A stretch of DNA of 5,121 nt from Desulfobulbaceae bacterium (GCA_026990725.1 JALXCX010000298.1:1-5121); one strand, 5' to 3'; positions 1 through 5,121 are shown, numbered from the stretch's first letter. Numbers and translations are program-made. The notes: generated from the letters alone by a model not told the origin.

Positions 1-108
1 GGGAAGGCTCGGACAGGCAGCAAAGGCTCCATCTTCTTTCTGCCGCTGGACAATAAATCTTGTCAGCTGACAGAGATGTTGTTCCTGAAGACCTGTCAAA
101 TAATTCAT
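1..108 (-). CDS. Partial CDS, possible prenyltransferase/squalene-cyclase-repeat protein (N-terminus only)
   Basis: A reading frame starts at ATG (108-106) and stays open for 36 codons to the left edge of the window. It is closed upstream by an in-frame TAA at 132-130, so this ATG is the natural start. The only Shine-Dalgarno match is a weak GAG. The peptide begins MNYLTGLQEQ and contains FIVQRQKEDGAFAACPSLP. The Q-x-x-D-G-x-F core followed by a P-x-L-P turn is typical of the alpha-alpha toroid repeats of squalene-hopene cyclases, prenyltransferase beta subunits and related 'prenyltransferase/squalene oxidase repeat' proteins. The substrate cannot be inferred from one repeat. It is divergent from cydB, so it need not be functionally linked. 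A second frame (residues starting MAVAML at 178) is also open here, but it looks less protein-like below about position 110. The family call is a guess from one motif. Confidence 0.45.
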   Translation of the reverse strand, partial: MNYLTGLQEQHLCQLTRFIVQRQKEDGAFAACPSLP

Positions 109-109
109 G

Positions 110-322
110 GCTCGAAAACTGTTTACTTTTTATGCGCTGTAGTGCCAAAAGACCGTAACCAAGCATAGCGACTGCCATAAAAACCGCAACATGAAAGAAC
201 TATCCCCTTGGCAGGCCCCATACTGACAGAGGCTCCATCTTGCACAGTTGCATTGTGCCCAGGGAATAAAAAGACAACCCTCCGACCAAAAGGGTATTTT
301 TCGCTGTCTTTTCTGATAGTAT
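110..322 (-). pseudogene. Possible decayed gene for a small two-helix membrane protein (ATA start, in-frame amber)
   Basis: On the minus strand a perfect AGGAGG (333-328) is followed after 5 nt by ATA (322-320), where an ATG would be expected. The frame from there reads like a real small membrane protein. It has a short polar N-terminus (LSEKTAKN), a hydrophobic stretch (TLLVGGLSFYSLGTMQL) and a linker ending SVWGLPRG. An amber TAG follows at 202-200. The same frame then gives a second hydrophobic helix (FFHVAVFMAVAMLGYGLLAL) and the basic end QRIKSKQ. I infer that an ATG became ATA and a sense codon became TAG. Alternatives are an ATA start with amber readthrough or recoding, or pure coincidence. 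The frame does not close before the window edge, so the original C-terminus is not defined; I cut it where it meets the next gene. I do not recognise the family. Confidence 0.33.
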
Positions 323-384
323 GAGCCCCTCCTGACAAAGTTGCGGGAAAAGGCATTTTCCTCTTGCCTGATCCCTGTTTTTTA

Positions 385-412
385 TTGACAAAAATGGCTT
401 TTCCGATATAGG
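385..412 (+). promoter_or_regulatory. Predicted sigma70-type promoter for cydB
   Basis: A perfect -35 box TTGACA (385-390) is followed after 16 nt by a TATAGG -10-like box (407-412). Transcription would start near 418-420, giving an untranslated leader of roughly 85 nt before the preferred cydB start at 504. The -10 is imperfect, which suits a regulated promoter. It is overlapped by the palindrome at 406-430. Confidence 0.5.
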
Positions 413-430
413 ATATTATTTATCTTATAT
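406..430 (+). promoter_or_regulatory. 25-bp near-palindrome, candidate operator for an Rrf2-type regulator
   Basis: The left arm ATATAGGATA (406-415) and right arm TATCTTATAT (421-430) are inverted repeats matching at 9 of 10 positions, around the 5-nt centre TTATT. The repeat overlaps the -10 box and probable transcription start of the cydB promoter. A dimeric regulator bound there should block RNA polymerase. The nearest regulator gene is the Rrf2-family protein at 1773-2261, and Rrf2 dimers typically bind AT-rich palindromes of about this size. The pairing of this protein with this site is inference. I saw no second clear copy in the window. Confidence 0.55.
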
Positions 431-490
431 GTGCGTGTTAGTGGTGCAACCCTTTGCTCCGCTTACAATTTTTTTATTACTCTTACCTCT

Positions 491-494
491 GAGG
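491..494 (+). promoter_or_regulatory. Ribosome binding site that sets the cydB start at 504
   Basis: GAGG lies 9 nt before ATG 504 and directly abuts the alternative ATG at 495, so it can serve only the former. The more upstream ATG at 429 lies inside the operator palindrome and has no Shine-Dalgarno. Confidence 0.5.
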
Positions 495-503
495 ATGCTT
501 CAA

Positions 504-1658
504 ATGATTGCCTACTGGCTTGAAACAGCAACGCTTGCCCAACTGCAGGGACTCTGGTGGTTTCTCTGCTCTGTTCTCGGCTCACTTCTGATCTTTCTCT
601 TTTTTGTTCAGGGCGGTCAGACTCTGCTCTGGCAGGTCGCAAAAACAGACGTGGAAAAATCACTTGTCATTAATTCTCTCGGTAAAAAGTGGGAGCTGAC
701 TTTCACGACACTGGTCACATTTGGCGGCGCTCTGTTTGCGGCCTTTCCAAAATTTTATGCCACTTCCTTTGGCGGCGCGTACTGGGTGTGGGTGCTGATA
801 CTCTTTACCTTCATTATCCAGGCTGTCAGTTATGAATATCGAACCAAGCCACGGAACCTGCTGGGATCAAAAACATTTGAGACATTTCTGCTGATAAACG
901 GTTCCGTAGGCGTCCTGCTTATCGGTGCTGCCGTGGGGACTTTTTTCACCGGATCAAATTTCACCCTGAGCAGTTACAATCTGGTGACCTGGACAAGTTC
1001 TCTGCGCGGGCTTGAAGCGGCATTTTCCCTGTTTAACCTCTCTGTTGGCCTTTTCCTTGTTTTTAACGCACGGGCCATGGGGGCCATGTACCTGATCAAC
1101 AATATTGATTTTACAAATGCTGAAGAACTTGAAGAGCGACTGCGCGAAGCAGCCTTTAAAAACTTCACCTACAGCCTGCCGTTCCTGGGCTGGTTCCTGC
1201 TGCAGATAATCCCCATGGACGGTTACGCTGTTACGGCAAGCGGCGAGGTTGTTCGCCAAAGTTTCAAGTATCTGCTGAACCTTGTCGAAGTTCCCGCACT
1301 GGCAGTCTCTCTGGTTGCCGGTCTTGCCCTGGTCGTTACCGGAGTCCTGCTGACAGCAAAGACCAAAGCCAAATGCGGCATCTGGTCTTCCGGCCCTGGC
1401 ACAGTCCTGGTCGGGATGACTATTTTTGGTCTGGCAGGCTTTAACAACACCGCGTTCTATCCGTCCAAGGTCGATCTGCAGTCCAGCCTGACAATCCACA
1501 ACGCTTCATCAAGCCTCTATACACTACAGACTATGACCTGGGTGGCTCTGGCCATTCCATTTGTTCTGCTCTATGTCGCCTTTGTCTGGCGGTCACTGGA
1601 CATGAAAAAAGTCTCTGTTGCCGAAGTTACCGGACCAGAGGCTGAGGAATTATATTAA
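504..1658 (+). CDS. cydB: Cytochrome bd ubiquinol oxidase subunit II
   Basis: Subunit II of the quinol-oxidising terminal oxidase that reduces O2 to water in the inner membrane. It pairs pseudo-symmetrically with CydA. The protein is 384 residues from ATG 504, the normal length for CydB, and is strongly hydrophobic with about eight to nine membrane segments. The N-terminus LQGLWWFLCSVLG leads into the family signature FVQGGQTL (residues 34-41). The motifs GSKTFETFLLINGSVG, YLINNID and NNTAFYPS (314-321), followed by LQSSLT, all fit CydB of the Bacteroidetes/Desulfobacterota kind. An in-frame ATG at 429 would add 25 hydrophobic residues absent from the family and lies in the operator, so I reject it; ATG 495 is a minor alternative. 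It has its own promoter and is separated from cydA by two genes, an unusual order. The family call is secure. Confidence 0.95.
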   Translation: MIAYWLETATLAQLQGLWWFLCSVLGSLLIFLFFVQGGQTLLWQVAKTDVEKSLVINSLGKKWELTFTTLVTFGGALFAAFPKFYATSFGGAYWVWVLILFTFIIQAVSYEYRTKPRNLLGSKTFETFLLINGSVGVLLIGAAVGTFFTGSNFTLSSYNLVTWTSSLRGLEAAFSLFNLSVGLFLVFNARAMGAMYLINNIDFTNAEELEERLREAAFKNFTYSLPFLGWFLLQIIPMDGYAVTASGEVVRQSFKYLLNLVEVPALAVSLVAGLALVVTGVLLTAKTKAKCGIWSSGPGTVLVGMTIFGLAGFNNTAFYPSKVDLQSSLTIHNASSSLYTLQTMTWVALAIPFVLLYVAFVWRSLDMKKVSVAEVTGPEAEELY

Positions 1659-1686
1659 CAGACCCCGGACTGCCAAAATGAATTAT

Positions 1687-1748
1687 CGGGAGAGAATTAA
1701 TTTCCTCTCCCGGTGCCACCGGCACTATTACGGCAGCGGGTGCTTTTT
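1687..1748 (+). terminator. Tandem hairpins after cydB, weak terminator or attenuator
   Basis: Two stems follow the cydB stop. The first is CGGGAGAG (1687-1694) with CTCTCCCG (1705-1712), a perfect 8-bp stem with a 10-nt loop. The second, immediately adjacent, is GTGCC (1713-1717) with GGCAC (1721-1725) and a 3-nt loop. Neither is directly followed by a T-run. A T5 tract lies at 1744-1748, just after GTGC, which could pair with GCAC (1722-1725) in an alternative fold. It may partly end cydB transcripts, set the ratio of cydB to cydA message, or shape the rrf2 leader. I see no convincing separate promoter for rrf2 here. Confidence 0.4.
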
Positions 1749-1772
1749 AAGCTTACTAACGAGCGAGAGTTT

Positions 1773-2261
1773 ATGCGATTAACACGGGCCGCCGAATATG
1801 CCGTCCGCTGCATGGTTTACCTGGCAAAACAGGGGAAGGGAGTTCTGACAAGTCGGCAGGAAATTGCCACGAATGCCGAAATACCCAAGCATTTCCTTGC
1901 CAAAATCGCTCAGGATCTTGCAAAATCCGGCTTTATTGAGATTAAACAGGGTGCCAGGGGAGGGTTTATGCTGCTCAAAGAACCCGATCAGATTTCTCTG
2001 CTGGACGTGGTGGAAACCATGATCGGAGAAATTTATCTCAATGATTGTGTTGCCAGGCCATCATCTTGTAAAATTACAACCAACTGTGCCGTGCATAATA
2101 TCTGGCTCATGGCCCGTGACCAGTTACGCGACACATTGCGTGCAGTCACGTTTGATCAGTTAGTCAAAAAAGGTTCCTGCATGCCAGTCATAACACTGGA
2201 CGAGATAGGCCGGGCTTCCATTGACTCAGAATACCACTCTCCTGTAAACAAAATTCAATAA
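1773..2261 (+). CDS. Rrf2-family transcriptional regulator with probable Fe-S cluster
   Basis: A 162-residue winged-helix regulator. The N-terminus MRLTRAAEYAVRCMVYLA is the classic Rrf2/IscR/NsrR opening and fixes the start at 1773; a GTG at 1713 lies within a hairpin stem and would add a non-family extension. The helix-turn-helix spans about residues 27-53 (QEIATNAEIPKHFLAKIAQD) and the wing is QGARGGFML (59-67). Cys92, Cys99, Cys105 and His108 match the Fe-S ligand region of IscR and NsrR, though the first gap is six residues rather than five. Glu8 could be an additional ligand. Rrf2 proteins sense Fe-S supply, NO or redox state. Placed between cydB and cydA, it probably controls the bd oxidase. 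The stop is 5 nt before the next ATG, so it is co-transcribed with the DUF4492 gene and cydA. Which signal it senses cannot be read from sequence. Confidence 0.9.
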   Translation: MRLTRAAEYAVRCMVYLAKQGKGVLTSRQEIATNAEIPKHFLAKIAQDLAKSGFIEIKQGARGGFMLLKEPDQISLLDVVETMIGEIYLNDCVARPSSCKITTNCAVHNIWLMARDQLRDTLRAVTFDQLVKKGSCMPVITLDEIGRASIDSEYHSPVNKIQ

Positions 2262-2266
2262 GTAAA

Positions 2267-2539
2267 ATGATTCAGAGGGTAATGCACAATCCAAACACCG
2301 TACAACGCCTTTACCGGTTTTATATTGATGGTTTCCGGAGAATGACTGTTGGAAAATCTCTGTGGAAAATTATTTTTATCAAACTGCTCATCATGTTTGG
2401 TGTGCTCAAATTATTTTTCTTTCAGGATTTTCTTGGCACGCATTTTACCACCGATCAACAACGGGCAGATTATGTGCTCAGTGAATTAACCAAAACTACA
2501 CAAGCGAACATTTCTATAAAAGGAGGAGCAGAAGAATGA
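2267..2539 (+). CDS. DUF4492-like small membrane protein, cytochrome bd-associated
   Basis: A 90-residue protein with the conserved block FYIDGFRRMTVGK (residues 18-30), then LW and one membrane helix at about 35-52 (IIFIKLLIMFGVLKLFFF). A soluble tail of about 35 residues follows. This layout matches DUF4492, a family of small proteins I recall being encoded next to cydA in Bacteroidetes, epsilonproteobacteria and Desulfobacterota. Its function is not established to my knowledge; an assembly factor or accessory subunit of the oxidase is a reasonable guess. The start is uncertain: ATG 2267 lacks a clear Shine-Dalgarno, and ATG 2282 has GAGG only 3 nt upstream. Its stop overlaps the cydA start (ATGA, 2536-2539), and the cydA ribosome binding site lies inside its last codons, so the two should be translationally coupled. 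Confidence 0.82.
   Translation: MIQRVMHNPNTVQRLYRFYIDGFRRMTVGKSLWKIIFIKLLIMFGVLKLFFFQDFLGTHFTTDQQRADYVLSELTKTTQANISIKGGAEE
2521..2539 (+). promoter_or_regulatory. cydA ribosome binding site and ATGA stop-start overlap
   Basis: AGGAGG (2521-2526) lies 9 nt before the cydA ATG at 2536, inside the DUF4492 reading frame. The cydA ATG shares bases with the upstream TGA (2537-2539). This arrangement usually couples translation and fixes the stoichiometry of the two products. Confidence 0.8.
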
Positions 2540-4071
2540 TTGAAAATATCGACCTGAGCATGGTGAACTGGGCCAGGGCACAGTTTGCCCTGACAGCTCT
2601 GTATCACTGGATTTTTGTGCCACTCACCCTTGGCATCACCTGGATCATTGCCTTTTATCACTCTATTTATGTCAAAACCGGCAGTGAAGAGTGGAAAAAT
2701 CTCACCAGGTTCTGGATGAAACTTTTTGCCATCAACTTTGCCATTGGTGTCGCAACCGGTATTATTCTCGAATTTGAGTTTGGCACAAACTGGTCAAATT
2801 ATTCCTGGATGGTTGGTGATATTTTTGGCGCGCCCCTGGCCATCGAAGGAATTTTTGCCTTCTTTCTGGAGGCCACATTTTTTGCAGTCATGTTCTTCGG
2901 CTGGAACCGGGTTTCCAAGAGATTCCATCTCTTTTCCACCTGGATGGTCGCGATTGGCTCCAACCTGTCCGGTGTCTGGATTTTAATTGCCAATGCCTGG
3001 ATGCAGCACCCCGTTGGTCAGGCTTTTAACCCTGATACGGCCCGCTTTGAGATGAAGAATTTTTCCGATGTCGTCTTCAACCCGGTGGCTGTTTCCAAAT
3101 TTACCCATACCACCAGCGCGTCCATGCTCTTTGCGTCACTTTTTATTCTTTCAATCTCCTCTTTTTATCTGCTCAAGGGGCGTCACATCAAAATGGCTAA
3201 ACGCTCAATCCTTGTGGCCGCAGTCTTCGGCCTGCTGGCTTCCGGCTTTGTTGGATTTACCGGTGATGAAGCCGCCTACGAGGATGCCCAGAATCAGCCC
3301 ATGAAACTGGCAGCCTTTGAGGGGCTGTACAAAGGGGATACCAATGCCGGGCTTGTCGCCTTTGGCATGATCAATCCAAGCAAAAAAGTGGATGACGACA
3401 AATCCCCTTTCTTCTTTAAAATCAGAATCCCCGGCATCCTCTCGATGCTGGCCAACCGCTCACTGGGATCCTACGTCCCCGGTATTGAAGATCTTGTCTA
3501 CGGGAACGCTGAACATGGAATTATGGGTGCCAATGAAAAAATCGAAAAAGGAAAAATCGCCCTGGCTCAACTTGATGCCTACAAAAAAGCCAGAAAGGCC
3601 AATGACCGGGTAGCGGCCACGGCAGCTCTTACCCTTTTTAACGCCCACAAGGATTACCTGGGATACGGTTTTCTGGAAAGGCCCGAAGAGGCGGTGCCAC
3701 CGGTTGCCATGTCCTTTAATGCCTTTCATATCATGGTCGTCCTTGGGACGCTGTTTCCCTTTGTCTTCCTGGCCTATCTCTACTTCAGCTACAAGGGAAC
3801 CCTTGAAGACCAACACCTGCTGTTAAAAGGCGGCACCATCATGTTTTTTCTGGGACTGATCGCCCACTGGACCGGCTGGATACTGGCTGAGGTTGGCCGC
3901 CAGCCCTGGGCGATTCAGGATCTGCTGCCAGTGACCATTGCCAGATCAAACCTGACAGCAGGAACTGTTCAGATTACTTTTTTCATGTTTTTGGCCCTCT
4001 TTACTGTCCTGCTGATTGCCGAGGTCAGTATCATGCTCAAACAGATCAGCATAGGACCTGAAGAAAATTGA
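2536..4071 (+). CDS. cydA: Cytochrome bd ubiquinol oxidase subunit I
   Basis: The catalytic, haem-bearing subunit that oxidises quinol and reduces O2 in the inner membrane. It is 511 residues (E. coli 522). N-terminal numbering runs five ahead of E. coli, so the known ligands can be placed. His24 (E. coli His19) lies in the opening LTALYHWIFVPLTLG. His191 (His186) and Met400 (Met393, in FHIMV) are the haem b558 ligands. Glu104 and Glu112 (Glu99, Glu107) line the haem/proton path. Lys257 and Glu262 (Lys252, Glu257) in the Q-loop GDEAAYEDAQ...KLAAFEG bind quinol. The motif GWILAEVGRQPW is at 447-458. All expected residues are present, so the enzyme looks active. The Q-loop is long, with a charged segment at about 332-373. 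It is co-transcribed with rrf2 and DUF4492; its partner cydB lies upstream rather than directly downstream. The call is secure. Confidence 0.98.
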   Translation: MIENIDLSMVNWARAQFALTALYHWIFVPLTLGITWIIAFYHSIYVKTGSEEWKNLTRFWMKLFAINFAIGVATGIILEFEFGTNWSNYSWMVGDIFGAPLAIEGIFAFFLEATFFAVMFFGWNRVSKRFHLFSTWMVAIGSNLSGVWILIANAWMQHPVGQAFNPDTARFEMKNFSDVVFNPVAVSKFTHTTSASMLFASLFILSISSFYLLKGRHIKMAKRSILVAAVFGLLASGFVGFTGDEAAYEDAQNQPMKLAAFEGLYKGDTNAGLVAFGMINPSKKVDDDKSPFFFKIRIPGILSMLANRSLGSYVPGIEDLVYGNAEHGIMGANEKIEKGKIALAQLDAYKKARKANDRVAATAALTLFNAHKDYLGYGFLERPEEAVPPVAMSFNAFHIMVVLGTLFPFVFLAYLYFSYKGTLEDQHLLLKGGTIMFFLGLIAHWTGWILAEVGRQPWAIQDLLPVTIARSNLTAGTVQITFFMFLALFTVLLIAEVSIMLKQISIGPEEN

Positions 4072-4075
4072 CCTG

Positions 4076-4110
4076 CTGCTCCTTTCTGCGGCTCGCCCGG
4101 TAAGGAGCAG
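4076..4110 (+). other. Intercistronic hairpin between cydA and the small peptide gene
   Basis: CTGCTCCTT (4076-4084) pairs perfectly with AAGGAGCAG (4102-4110), a 9-bp stem with a 17-nt loop, starting 5 nt after the cydA stop. No T-run follows (the next bases are TTCAAATATTTAG), so it is not a classic terminator. It more likely protects the cydA 3' end or tunes read-through into the next gene. Confidence 0.55.
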
Positions 4111-4135
4111 TTCAAATATTTAGAGGAGATTCACC

Positions 4136-4231
4136 ATGATGAACGCATTTCTTTTATTTTCATGGCTGGCTTTGATTATTGTCTCATACAGAGCAGCCGT
4201 TCTATTTCTACAAAAGCTTGACCTGCTGTAA
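4136..4231 (+). CDS. 31-residue single-helix membrane peptide, candidate small subunit of cytochrome bd
   Basis: A short frame with a strong ribosome binding site: AGAGGAGA (4122-4129), with GGAG ending 7 nt before ATG 4136. A second ATG follows at once (4139). The peptide starts MMNAFLLFSWLALIIVSYR and ends AAVLFLQKLDLL. It has a hydrophobic helix at about residues 4-16 or longer, a Trp at 10, and a Tyr-Arg pair after the core. It lies between cydA and a strong terminator, so it is the last gene of the cyd transcript. Single-helix subunits of 29-37 residues (CydX, CydH, CydS) bind bd oxidases in other bacteria, and CydX genes sit at the 3' end of the operon. The sequence does not match CydX, whose N-terminus is WYFAWILG-like, so it would be a distinct family or only an analogue. 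Existence as a gene is well supported; the role is inference. Confidence 0.65.
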   Translation: MMNAFLLFSWLALIIVSYRAAVLFLQKLDLL

Positions 4232-4251
4232 ACACTGTTTCTAACCTCTCT

Positions 4252-4306
4252 CCTGGCAACAGACAGATCCTCCTTTCTGCCTGTTGCCAGGGCTTGTCTT
4301 CCTTTC
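4252..4306 (+). terminator. Strong rho-independent terminator of the cyd transcript
   Basis: CCTGGCAACAG (4252-4262) pairs with CTGTTGCCAGG (4281-4291), a perfect 11-bp stem. Inside it, after one A-C mismatch, CAGA (4264-4267) pairs with TCTG (4276-4279), leaving an 8-nt loop. A pyrimidine-rich tail (CTTGTCTTCCTTTC, 4293-4306) follows. It sits 20 nt after the small peptide stop and separates the cyd genes from the gene at 4326. Confidence 0.72.
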
Positions 4307-4325
4307 ACATCCTTGAGGCTGAGCC

Positions 4326-5121
4326 ATGTCTGAGCATTCAGTAAAAATCCTTCTCCTGGGGTCCAATGTTCGTATTACCAACCTGCCCACCAAGGAGGTT
4401 AGTCTTCTTGAAGAGGGTAATCTTCCGGCCTACGGCTATAACCCGGGCGATGACATCGACCTGCTCGCCGGTCCGGTTTCCATTGAAAAAGGCCGGCTTG
4501 AACAATGTCTCACCTGGCTTGCCTCCTATCTGGCCAACTCTGAGCTGACCCCGCGCCTCAATACGCTCTCCTATGGCACAGAAAAACAGGTCTACCAGAT
4601 TTTTCGAAAACGCCCGAATCACGCCGTAGACAAGCCCGGTCACGGCTGGTTCATGGTGAACCAGCTACTTCCCGCAGAAGGCCGGGGGACAAATAATCAA
4701 CCCTTTGTTATTCGTGATAACGATCCGGATATTGTTGGCGGCAATAGTGGCATAGTGTTGGTTGATGACTCAGGAGTGCCGCCGCAGGTCTGCGACGACA
4801 TGGCAGGTCTTAATCCCGGAATATGGTGCATTGCCATGGGCATATCCGTTGCCCACTGGCAGCAATGGGCAGAAAAACTGGGAGAACGGTTCACTCTGTT
4901 CTGCCGCCTGTCAGATCTTGAAACCACACGCATGGAGATGGATGCCTCGGTCAACTGGGAGACCATTGTTGCCATGTGCCTGCGTGCCCTGCGCACTCCT
5001 GAAGTTGGTCTCTGGGATCGTAAAAACAATCGATTTCTCTGTCATATCATTGTGGAGATGTTTCCCCACGGTATTCTCTACATCGGCGCAGACGGGACTT
5101 ATTTCAGATATCGAAAGGGGT
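4326..5121 (+). CDS. Partial CDS, possible PfkB-like kinase-fold protein of the RyR-domain-associated type
   Basis: The frame opens at ATG 4326 with TGAGG (4314-4318) 7 nt upstream and stays open for 265 codons to the right edge. The protein begins with a hydrophobic strand (VKILLLGSNV, about 5-14). The mid-part has WFMVNQLLPAEGR and QPFVIRDNDPDIVGG, then IVLVDDSG, WCIAMGISVAHWQQWAEKL, RFTLFCRLSDLE, ASVNWETIVAMCLRAL and, near the end, HIIVEMFPHGILYIG. The order of these elements (Asp-Asp strand, 'W...L' helix, 'LSDLE', 'NWE' helix, final strand) resembles the ribokinase-like domain that precedes a Ryanodine-receptor (RyR) domain in large bacterial proteins of Desulfobacterota. I cannot confirm this, and no RyR domain is inside the window. 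There are no signal peptide or membrane segments, so it is likely cytoplasmic. The terminator upstream suggests it is independent of cyd. Confidence 0.5.
   Translation, partial: MSEHSVKILLLGSNVRITNLPTKEVSLLEEGNLPAYGYNPGDDIDLLAGPVSIEKGRLEQCLTWLASYLANSELTPRLNTLSYGTEKQVYQIFRKRPNHAVDKPGHGWFMVNQLLPAEGRGTNNQPFVIRDNDPDIVGGNSGIVLVDDSGVPPQVCDDMAGLNPGIWCIAMGISVAHWQQWAEKLGERFTLFCRLSDLETTRMEMDASVNWETIVAMCLRALRTPEVGLWDRKNNRFLCHIIVEMFPHGILYIGADGTYFRYRKG

Noticed and set aside
2..109. Continuation to the left edge of the minus-strand frame that holds the two hydrophobic helices
   Set aside because: Below about position 110 it reads as an unlikely Ser/Cys/Trp-rich sequence, while the competing frame from ATG 108 has a recognisable QxxDGxF motif.
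130..192. A 20-residue hydrophobic minus-strand peptide from ATG 192
   Set aside because: It is in a different frame from the more convincing two-helix frame, and AGGGG is 11 nt or more upstream, so support is weak.
242..258. Small inverted repeat GCACA/TGTGC with a 7-nt loop
   Set aside because: A 5-bp stem with no T-run and no position near a promoter; expected by chance, and it lies within the putative decayed gene.
429..503. N-terminal extension of CydB from ATG 429
   Set aside because: The ATG lies inside the palindrome and near the predicted transcription start, has no Shine-Dalgarno, and the added residues are not part of the CydB family.
954..1499. A 181-residue minus-strand frame inside cydB
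   Set aside because: It is fully covered by the well-supported cydB on the other strand, has no recognisable motif, and its composition is that expected of an antisense shadow.
1713..1772. N-terminal extension of the Rrf2 protein from GTG 1713
   Set aside because: The codon lies in a hairpin stem and the family begins at the MRLTRAAEYA motif (1773).
4338..5029. Minus-strand frames (4338-4643 and 4697-5029) opposite the last gene
   Set aside because: They are antisense to a long open frame with a good ribosome binding site and show no family features.
1..5121. Search by eye for CRISPR arrays, tRNA or rRNA genes, and insertion-sequence ends
   Set aside because: No regularly spaced repeats, cloverleaf-like sequences or transposase frames were seen.

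Overview
The window reads as a piece of an anaerobic or microaerophilic Gram-negative chromosome built around a cytochrome bd quinol oxidase locus. The bd subunits resemble the form seen in Bacteroidetes and Desulfobacterota. A DUF4492-like protein sits just before cydA, and the last gene looks like an RyR-associated kinase-like protein. I therefore lean to a sulfate reducer or relative in Desulfobacterota (Desulfobulbales-like). This is inference from family memory, not a search.

Layout. Positions 1-108 (minus) hold the start of a gene that runs off the left edge and has a QxxDGxF-type repeat motif. Positions 110-322 (minus) look like a decayed gene for a small two-helix membrane protein, with ATA where a start codon is expected after a perfect Shine-Dalgarno and an in-frame amber codon. 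Positions 385-430 (plus) hold a sigma70-like promoter overlapped by a 25-bp near-palindrome, a good operator candidate. The plus strand then carries cydB (504-1658), a hairpin-rich gap, an Rrf2-family regulator with a Cys-Cys-Cys-His Fe-S ligand pattern (1773-2261), a DUF4492-like small membrane protein (2267-2539), cydA (2536-4071), a 9-bp-stem hairpin, an unannotated 31-residue single-helix membrane peptide (4136-4231) and a strong terminator-like hairpin (4252-4306). A separate gene (4326 to the right edge) follows.

How it works together. CydA carries all the expected haem and quinol residues, and CydB is full length, so the oxidase should be functional. The usual order is cydA-cydB-small subunit. 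Here cydB has its own promoter and lies upstream, and the regulator and DUF4492 gene lie between the two subunits. The Rrf2 regulator probably senses O2, NO or Fe-S status. It may repress or activate cydB through the palindrome and may autoregulate the rrf2-DUF4492-cydA unit. The tiny peptide after cydA takes the place where CydX-type subunits occur and is the best candidate here for an undescribed component of the oxidase.
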